Positions 32,467 through 37,957 of a stretch of 40,115 nt of DNA are shown here, in pieces. Within the stretch, counting starts at the first letter, position 1. Each line of letters begins with the position of its first letter. The notes beneath the pieces are model-generated. The model worked only from the letters and a program-made list of their open reading frames with translations, ran no database searches and was not told where the DNA came from. The translations under genes and the position numbers were made by a program. The stretch is from a virus. The stretch covers positions 1-40,115 of the IMG/VR virus record IMGVR_UViG_3300024302_000020; one strand, written 5' to 3'.

Positions 32467-32494
32467 TTTACTTTTATTTTTACTGTAGTATACT
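32467..32494 (+). promoter_or_regulatory. Predicted promoter for the 32542 unit
   Basis: TTTACT (32467-32472) and TATACT (32489-32494) are 16 bases apart. The -35 and its T-rich spacer match the two minus-strand promoters. The first gene of the unit begins 48 bases downstream of the -10. Confidence 0.55.
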
Positions 32495-32541
32495 AGAACC
32501 GTACCAAGAAAAAACCAACTAACAACAACCGAGGAAACAGA

Positions 32542-32811
32542 ATGAAAAATGTAATCAAAGCAGCCATCGTAATCGCAATGATCTCATCAGCACCAGCAGC
32601 ACAATCCGGTGATTATGAGAACGATTATTATCAACGCCAAATGTTAAGAGCTGTACGACAAGGAAATGCAGACAGAAGAAGGGAAGCAATAAATCGGAGG
32701 TCGGCCCAAATCTCTCGAGACAACAAAGCTGCCGATAGAGAAAGAAACCGCCGACAGGGATTGGGATTTCAAAATCAAAGGTATTATAATCCGAATCGTT
32801 ATACATGGTGA
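32542..32811 (+). CDS. Small secreted basic protein, 89 aa
   Basis: A signal peptide is evident (MKNVIKAAIVIAMISSAPAAQSG). The mature part is strongly basic and rich in Arg, Asn and Tyr (RREAINRRSAQISRD, RERNRRQG), ending YYNPNRYTW. AGGA precedes the ATG. Export suggests a host-envelope role, for example superinfection exclusion, but no family is recognised. Confidence 0.6.
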   Translation: MKNVIKAAIVIAMISSAPAAQSGDYENDYYQRQMLRAVRQGNADRRREAINRRSAQISRDNKAADRERNRRQGLGFQNQRYYNPNRYTW

Positions 32812-32856
32812 TCAAAAGCGACAAATAATAATTAAAATAATTTTGAGGATATAAAA

Positions 32857-33147
32857 ATGAAAACAAATGTTAGCAAAAATGATTTTGTAGATAGCGAACC
32901 GTTAGACTGTTTCAGTTACGAGGCCAGAATCGCGCTGTGGGAGTATTTTGAAGAGTATGAGTATGGTACAGGCTATGAACTGGATTTCGACCCTGTAGCG
33001 ATACGAGGTGAGTTTGTAGAATATTCAAGTATTGAAGACTTTTGGGAAGATTATAGCAGAGATGAATATACCACCTTACAGGCCCTAATGGATTACACCA
33101 CGGTTATTGAAGTTAATGATAGTTGTTTCTTAATTGAGGCATTCTAA
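32857..33147 (+). CDS. Conserved acidic phage protein, 96 aa
   Basis: The product is acidic and aromatic: NFSYEA-like FSYEARIALWEYFEEYEYGTG, then DPVAIRGEFVEYSSIEDF, ending in VIEVNDSCFLIEAF. Small proteins with this pattern are common in phages and in prophage regions of bacteria. The acidic, DNA-mimic-like composition could suit an anti-host factor, which is speculation. GAGG lies upstream of the ATG. Confidence 0.6.
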   Translation: MKTNVSKNDFVDSEPLDCFSYEARIALWEYFEEYEYGTGYELDFDPVAIRGEFVEYSSIEDFWEDYSRDEYTTLQALMDYTTVIEVNDSCFLIEAF

Positions 33148-33149
33148 AG

Positions 33150-33329
33150 ATGAGAATTAAACACGACTATGTACACTTACCTACCTATTCTGAGCGTTTT
33201 AAGCTATCTACAAGGCTTTTTCAGCGTCTAGCTAAAGTTCGGCAAGGGATTTTTATTTTCGTGGCTATAACGCTAATTTTGGCTGGCGAGTCAATTGCTG
33301 ATGTATTGGCTGACTGGATATTAATATAA
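33150..33329 (+). CDS. Small single-pass membrane protein, 59 aa
   Basis: The ATG at 33150 comes two bases after the previous stop, and the gene ends at 33329 in a TAATG overlap with the next start. A basic N-terminal half (ERFKLSTRLFQRLAKVRQG) precedes one hydrophobic segment (FIFVAITLILAGESIADVLA). Function is unknown. Confidence 0.5.
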   Translation: MRIKHDYVHLPTYSERFKLSTRLFQRLAKVRQGIFIFVAITLILAGESIADVLADWILI

Positions 33330-33940
33330 TGTTTACAGAAATACCAGCTTCTCCTCGAAGCATTGCACAGAGAAAGCCTGTTTACGGCATTGGTACTAAT
33401 GATGCTGATTACCTTACCAAGATAGAAAGAAATGGTAAGCGATACATGTGCCCTTTCTATACCAAATGGAAAGGCATGCTTGAACGCGGGTATTGCCCTA
33501 AGCTCCATAAACAACAACCCACTTATGCTGATTGCTCTGTTGCAGAAGAGTGGCATTTATTTAGCACCTTTAAAGACTGGATGCGGTCTCAAAACGGTCT
33601 TGGTCTTGAGCTGGATAAGGATATTCTGTTAATTGGTAATAGAATTTACTCACCTGAGACCTGTTGCTTTGTTACTCGACAAATAAACGGCCTTCTTAAT
33701 GATCATGCCGCTGCGCGGGGTGAGTCCCCCCCAGGCGTTTGCTGGGATAAGAAGGCAAGTAAGTACCGGGCTCAGATAAGAATTCACGGTAAAAAAACGT
33801 TTATAGGACTCTTCACTACCGTTGAAGCGGCTGAGCAGGCATACAATGCAGCTAAAAAAGCATATATCATCGCGTGTGCTCAAGATCAACTACCGCACAT
33901 AAAAGCGGGTTTATTAAGACATGCTGAGAGGTACACATGA
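33329..33940 (+). CDS. HNH-like protein with AP2 DNA-binding domain
   Basis: The first 125 residues resemble HNH-type phage proteins: PFYTKWKGMLERGYCPKLHKQ, then ADCSVAEEWHLFSTFKDWM, then LELDKDILLIGNRIYSPETCCFV. The clear His residues of a classical HNH site are few, so activity is uncertain. Residues 136-176 (GVCWDKKASKYRAQIRIHGKKTFIGLF) form an AP2/ERF-like DNA-binding domain. HNH-AP2 fusions are known as free-standing homing endonucleases in phages. It is coupled to the next gene by ATGA. Confidence 0.7.
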   Translation: MFTEIPASPRSIAQRKPVYGIGTNDADYLTKIERNGKRYMCPFYTKWKGMLERGYCPKLHKQQPTYADCSVAEEWHLFSTFKDWMRSQNGLGLELDKDILLIGNRIYSPETCCFVTRQINGLLNDHAAARGESPPGVCWDKKASKYRAQIRIHGKKTFIGLFTTVEAAEQAYNAAKKAYIIACAQDQLPHIKAGLLRHAERYT

Positions 33941-34551
33941 AATATCCTATTCAATTTGAAACGCTTGGGGAGAAGCTTCTCTATTTCGTATCTGAATCTG
34001 AACCAAAAAGAAGAGAAGAAATAGAAATTCAAAAATATAAGCTTACGAGTCTTAAACAAGAAACATGGAACAGTATTAGTAAGGGTCTTATTGCTGACAT
34101 CGGAGGGTATTTGTACCTTAGCGAGCATGGAAGAGCAAAACTGGAAGCGATAAAAAATAAAGATATGACTAAATTCAGTCAAAAACGTGTGCTTTCTGCT
34201 TTCAGGCTGCACGATAACTTTACTATTAGAGATGTTCTCTACCAGCTACATGTAGAAGAAACCCCGGTTAGGATGAACACTGTCAGGACCAGACTACGTG
34301 CGCTGATAGGTCTGGGGAAAATAGTGCGTGTGGGCGTTGGTGAGAAGAAGCAAATCTTGTATGCCAAGGCGACTACCGATAAGGGGCGAGAAAGGCAAGA
34401 CTCTGCCGGTGTACAATTGAGAATCAGGAAAGAGGCACAAACTAAACAACGTTTAATTATTAGAGATTTTCAGATCGCATTGCCTGGTACACTCACAGCA
34501 GAAAGAGGCGGGTGCGGAGAAATAGTAATGAGGAGAAAAATTTATGGATAA
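33937..34551 (+). CDS. Winged-helix-like DNA-binding protein, 204 aa
   Basis: Two HTH-like segments can be seen: residues 55-80 (ETWNSISKGLIADIGGYLYLSEHG) and 82-140 (QKRVLSAFRLHDNFTIRDVLYQL, then VRTRLRALIGLGKIVRVGVG). The second ends in a wing-like LGKIVRVGVGEKKQILY. The C-terminus is basic. A regulator or replication accessory protein is plausible. Overlaps on both sides show co-expression with neighbours. Confidence 0.5.
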   Translation: MKYPIQFETLGEKLLYFVSESEPKRREEIEIQKYKLTSLKQETWNSISKGLIADIGGYLYLSEHGRAKLEAIKNKDMTKFSQKRVLSAFRLHDNFTIRDVLYQLHVEETPVRMNTVRTRLRALIGLGKIVRVGVGEKKQILYAKATTDKGRERQDSAGVQLRIRKEAQTKQRLIIRDFQIALPGTLTAERGGCGEIVMRRKIYG

Positions 34552-34678
34552 TCGAGATATGGTATTGACCACTATTTTTGTATTGTTAATGCTATTAATA
34601 TTCGTCCCTCATGATTCTAGAGCATCAGAATCTGGCAGCAAGGATTTGAGCCGCCAAAATATCATTGACAGAAAATAA
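34544..34678 (+). CDS. Small membrane or secreted protein, 44 aa
   Basis: AGGAG lies 8 bases before the ATG. One hydrophobic segment (VLTTIFVLLMLLIFV) is followed by a short polar tail ending IIDRK. It may be a signal-anchored small protein. It overlaps the previous gene by 8 bases and is the last gene before the terminator at 34739. Confidence 0.5.
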   Translation: MDNRDMVLTTIFVLLMLLIFVPHDSRASESGSKDLSRQNIIDRK

Positions 34679-34738
34679 AAGTGGTGATAATATCAAAGGT
34701 AATTAACTTCTCCTCGATGTTGATTTAGTGACCCCTCT

Positions 34739-34780
34739 GGCCGAACCAAGTTTTAAAGCTTGTGTCTCGGCCTTTTTTTT
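34739..34780 (+). terminator. Rho-independent terminator
   Basis: GGCCGA and TCGGCC form the outer stem, with an inner CAAG/CTTG pair, and are followed by eight T residues. It separates the middle genes from the ParB/terminase unit. Confidence 0.8.
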
Positions 34781-34794
34781 GATATAAATAAACT

Positions 34795-35421
34795 ATGAAT
34801 ACAAAATTAGAGATAATTTACAAGTCAGAGACTGACATCACGCCATATATCAATAACACCAGGACTCACAGCCCTGAGCAAATAGAGCAGATAAAAAGCA
34901 GTATTAATGAGTTCGGCATGTGTTCTGCTATCGGAATTCACAATGGCTCCATAGTCTATGGACATGCACGATTCATCGCCCTCAAACAACTTGGTTATAC
35001 CGAGTTCCCCACGCTAGACCTGTCACACCTCTCCGATGCCCAACGAAAAGCCTATATCATTGCTGATAATAACCTGGCGATAAATGCTGGCTGGGATAAT
35101 GAGCTATTGAAAATTGAACTGGGTGGATTGGAGGACCTTGAATTTGATGTAAGATTGCTCGGATTTGATGATGGGTTTATGAGCGGTCTAAACTTAGAGG
35201 TAGAACATGGTACTACTAATGCAATGGATGAATGGACAGGAATGCCAGAGTTTACACAAGATGATAAAACATCCTTCAGGCATTTAACCGTTCATTTTGC
35301 GAATAATGATGATGCTAATGAATTCTTTAGCATTATTGGTCAAAGTAATACAGACAAAACAAGATCAATTTGGTTTCCAGAAGCAGAGATAGAAACGACA
35401 GCAGATAAAGAATATTCATAA
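34795..35421 (+). CDS. ParB-like nuclease-domain protein
   Basis: This 208-residue protein has an N-terminal ParB/Srx-like domain: NNTRTHSPEQIEQIKSSINEFG, then GSIVYGHARFIALKQLGY with the GHAR box (56-59), and LSDAQRKAYIIADNNLA. A C-terminal part (residues 144-208: EWTGMPEFTQDDK, HFANNDDANEFFSIIGQ, IWFPEAE) is a module found with phage DNA-modification and packaging genes. It abuts a glycosyltransferase and the terminase, so recognition of phage DNA for modification or packaging is a reasonable inference. Confidence 0.75.
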   Translation: MNTKLEIIYKSETDITPYINNTRTHSPEQIEQIKSSINEFGMCSAIGIHNGSIVYGHARFIALKQLGYTEFPTLDLSHLSDAQRKAYIIADNNLAINAGWDNELLKIELGGLEDLEFDVRLLGFDDGFMSGLNLEVEHGTTNAMDEWTGMPEFTQDDKTSFRHLTVHFANNDDANEFFSIIGQSNTDKTRSIWFPEAEIETTADKEYS

Positions 35422-36335
35422 TGAATCAGTTCCCAATATACATTCCCAGTAAAGGAAGAAGTGAGTATATGGTGACAAGTAAAGCACTGACCAGAATGGG
35501 AGTGGATCATTATGTTGTTGTAGAACCTGTAGAACGCCCAAAGTATCTAGCAGCAATAAAGAAAATGAAGCTGAAAGCTAGTATTGTTGATCTTAATTAT
35601 TCGTTTAAAGAGGATTATGAGCTTTGCGATAATTTGGGTCTAGAGAAAAGCACTGGGCCTGGACCTGCTAGGAATTGTGCGTGGGATCACTCCAAAAGAA
35701 ATGGTTTTTCACATCACTGGGTGATGGATGATAATATAGCAGGATTTAATCGGCTGAATAAAAACCTTAAAGTGCCTTGCAGAACTTCAGAATTGTTTAC
35801 TGCAATGGAGGATTTTATATTACGTTATAAAAACATCGCGATGTCTGGGCCAAACTATTTCTTTTTTTCACCCAGAAAAGTAAAGCAAGAGCCATTTGTA
35901 ACAAATACACGCATATACTCATGCAATTTAATCCGTAACGATTTGCCATTCAGATGGAGAGGCCGATACAATGAAGATACTATACTCTCACTAGATATGC
36001 TAAAAGCAGGATGGTGTACGGTTCAGTTCAATGCATTCTTACAAGATAAAATGCAGACCCAAAAATTAAAGGGTGGTAATACATCTGAATTTTATCATGC
36101 AGAGGGAGTAGTTGAAGAAGGAAAGAAATATTCAGACACTGGCACAATAGCTAAGTCAATGATGCAAGTAAAGGTTCATCCGGATGTTTCTAAAATAGTC
36201 CATAAATTTGGTCGTGTCCATCACCATGTTGATTACAGTTCCTTTAAAAATAACAAATTAATCAAATACGATAATGCAGTGATAAGGGATGGTATTTATA
36301 ATTATGGGATGGAGTTGAAAAAGAAAAATGGTTAA
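35421..36335 (+). CDS. TET-associated-type glycosyltransferase (GT-A)
   Basis: This 304-residue protein resembles the TET-associated glycosyltransferase family. It opens with FPIYIPSKGRSEYMVTSKAL, then HYVVVEPVERPKYL, GPARNCAWDHS, the metal-binding HWVMDDNIAGF (DDN at 103-105), and FRWRGRYNEDTILSLDML (RYNEDT at 182-187), then LKGGNTSEFY. In related phages such enzymes are predicted to glycosylate modified bases in DNA. No TET/JBP dioxygenase or hydroxymethylase is recognised in the window, so its acceptor is unclear. The start overlaps the ParB-like stop. Confidence 0.72.
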   Translation: MNQFPIYIPSKGRSEYMVTSKALTRMGVDHYVVVEPVERPKYLAAIKKMKLKASIVDLNYSFKEDYELCDNLGLEKSTGPGPARNCAWDHSKRNGFSHHWVMDDNIAGFNRLNKNLKVPCRTSELFTAMEDFILRYKNIAMSGPNYFFFSPRKVKQEPFVTNTRIYSCNLIRNDLPFRWRGRYNEDTILSLDMLKAGWCTVQFNAFLQDKMQTQKLKGGNTSEFYHAEGVVEEGKKYSDTGTIAKSMMQVKVHPDVSKIVHKFGRVHHHVDYSSFKNNKLIKYDNAVIRDGIYNYGMELKKKNG

Positions 36336-36365
36336 AAAATACACTAAAAGAAAGGAGGGCGCGAT

Positions 36366-36710
36366 ATGACCAAAGCAGTAGGAAGGCCACTGATTAAGAT
36401 AGATTGGGAGCTGGTGGATAGAATGTGTGGTATCCATTGTACCGGTGAAGAACAAGCAGGGATGTTGTCGATTGATTATGATACTTTGGATCGTGCTTGT
36501 CAGCGTGAAAAGGGTGTAAATTTTGCGGAGTATTTCAAGCAAAAGAGTGCTAATGGTAAGATGTCATTGAGGCGCAGGCAGTACACAGCAGCGATGGAAG
36601 GGCAACCGACCATGATGGTGTGGCTAGGTAAACAGTGGCTAGGTCAGACAGATAAGATAGAGTCTGATTTGAATGTTTCAGGTGGACTCAAAATTAGCTG
36701 GGACGAATGA
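36366..36710 (+). CDS. terS: Terminase small subunit
   Basis: This 114-residue protein precedes TerL with a 4-base overlap. GGAGGG lies upstream of the ATG. It begins with GRPLIKIDWELVDRMCGIHCTGEEQAGMLSIDYDTLDRACQ, an HTH-like DNA-binding helix set, and ends with a QYTAAMEGQPTMMVWLGKQWLGQTDK block that is common in small terminases. It recognises phage DNA and regulates the large subunit. Confidence 0.85.
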   Translation: MTKAVGRPLIKIDWELVDRMCGIHCTGEEQAGMLSIDYDTLDRACQREKGVNFAEYFKQKSANGKMSLRRRQYTAAMEGQPTMMVWLGKQWLGQTDKIESDLNVSGGLKISWDE

Positions 36711-37957
36711 CCCCTGTTAAAATACCCTTTAAACCAAGACATCAACAGAAAGATTTATATGTCACATCAAAGCGTTTCAATGTCAACGTATGCCATAGAC
36801 GCTTTGGCAAGACAGTTTATGAGATCAACAAACTAATCAGAATGGCTCTGACTTGCGAGCTTCATAACCCACGTTATGCTTATATTGCTCCTTTTTATCG
36901 TCAGGCAAAGAATGTCGCATGGGATTATCTAAAGCACTTTACTAGGCCTATCCCTGGTACTGTATGGAATGAGTCTGAGTTAAGAGCAGACTTACCTAAT
37001 GGTGCACGTATTACATTATATGGTGGTGAGCCAGATAATCTGCGTGGTCTATATCTTGATGGTGTTGTTCTTGATGAGTATGCACAAATCAACCCGAGAA
37101 TGTGGGCTGAGGTCATAAGGCCCGCACTGTCTGACCGTAAAGGATGGGCTGACTTCATCGGTACGCCACAAGGGCATAACAACTTTTACGATCTTTATCA
37201 GCACGCACTAAGCGATGAAGACTGGACAGCCAGGACATTCAAGGCAAGTGAAACAGGCATTGTAGATAGCGAAGAGCTGGAAGCTGCTGCAAAGGATATG
37301 ACGCCAGAGCAGTATGATCAAGAATTCGAATGCAGTTGGTCGGCAGCTATACGCGGTGCTTATTACGGAAAGCTGATGACTGAGATGGAAGATGACGGTA
37401 GAATCTGTGCTGTCCCTTATGATCCTACGATGCGAGTGATAACTTCATGGGATTTGGGAATAAGTGATGCTACTGTTATTTGGTTTTGGCAAGTTTCGCG
37501 CACAGAAATAAGAGCGATCAATTGTCTATCCTTTCAAGGGGCTGGATTGCCTGAGATTATTAAGATTGTAAACTCAATGCCCTATGATTATGTACAGCAC
37601 ATCGCGCCACATGACATCGCAGTCAGAGAGCTGGGCAGTGGTAACAGCCGGATAGATATAGCACGTGATCTGGGTATCAAGTTTGAGGTTGCGAAGAAAA
37701 CATTTGTGGCTGATGGAATCAATGCCGTTAGGATGATACTCCCGAAAGTCTGGATTGATGCTGAGAAATGTAAGACGGGTATCGAAGCGTTAAGACTTTA
37801 CCGTACAGAGTATGATGATAAAAAGATGGTGTTTAAAGACAATCCATTGCACGATTGGTGTTCAGACTTTTGCGATTCAGTTCGTTATTTCGCAGTGACT
37901 CGGCACAAAACAGAACAGTTCTCAGGCGATGACTGGAATGAATCAATCAACAGGTAG
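36707..37957 (+). CDS. terL: Terminase large subunit (complete, allele B)
   Basis: The 416-residue packaging motor is complete. Walker A is HRRFGKT (30-36), Walker B is VVLDE (120-124), and the coupling motif lies in IGTPQG (151-156). Nuclease acidic residues are D249 and D254 in SWDLGISDA, with a later CSDFCDSVRY block. From residue 187 it has a second version at 1-695. It follows the small subunit by an ATGA overlap and precedes the portal by 6 bases. Confidence 0.95.
   Translation: MTPVKIPFKPRHQQKDLYVTSKRFNVNVCHRRFGKTVYEINKLIRMALTCELHNPRYAYIAPFYRQAKNVAWDYLKHFTRPIPGTVWNESELRADLPNGARITLYGGEPDNLRGLYLDGVVLDEYAQINPRMWAEVIRPALSDRKGWADFIGTPQGHNNFYDLYQHALSDEDWTARTFKASETGIVDSEELEAAAKDMTPEQYDQEFECSWSAAIRGAYYGKLMTEMEDDGRICAVPYDPTMRVITSWDLGISDATVIWFWQVSRTEIRAINCLSFQGAGLPEIIKIVNSMPYDYVQHIAPHDIAVRELGSGNSRIDIARDLGIKFEVAKKTFVADGINAVRMILPKVWIDAEKCKTGIEALRLYRTEYDDKKMVFKDNPLHDWCSDFCDSVRYFAVTRHKTEQFSGDDWNESINR

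Noticed and set aside
34679-34794. Possible tRNA or small RNA in the gap before the ParB-like gene
   Set aside because: The only structured element is a stem followed by eight T residues, which is a terminator; no tRNA cloverleaf was recognised.
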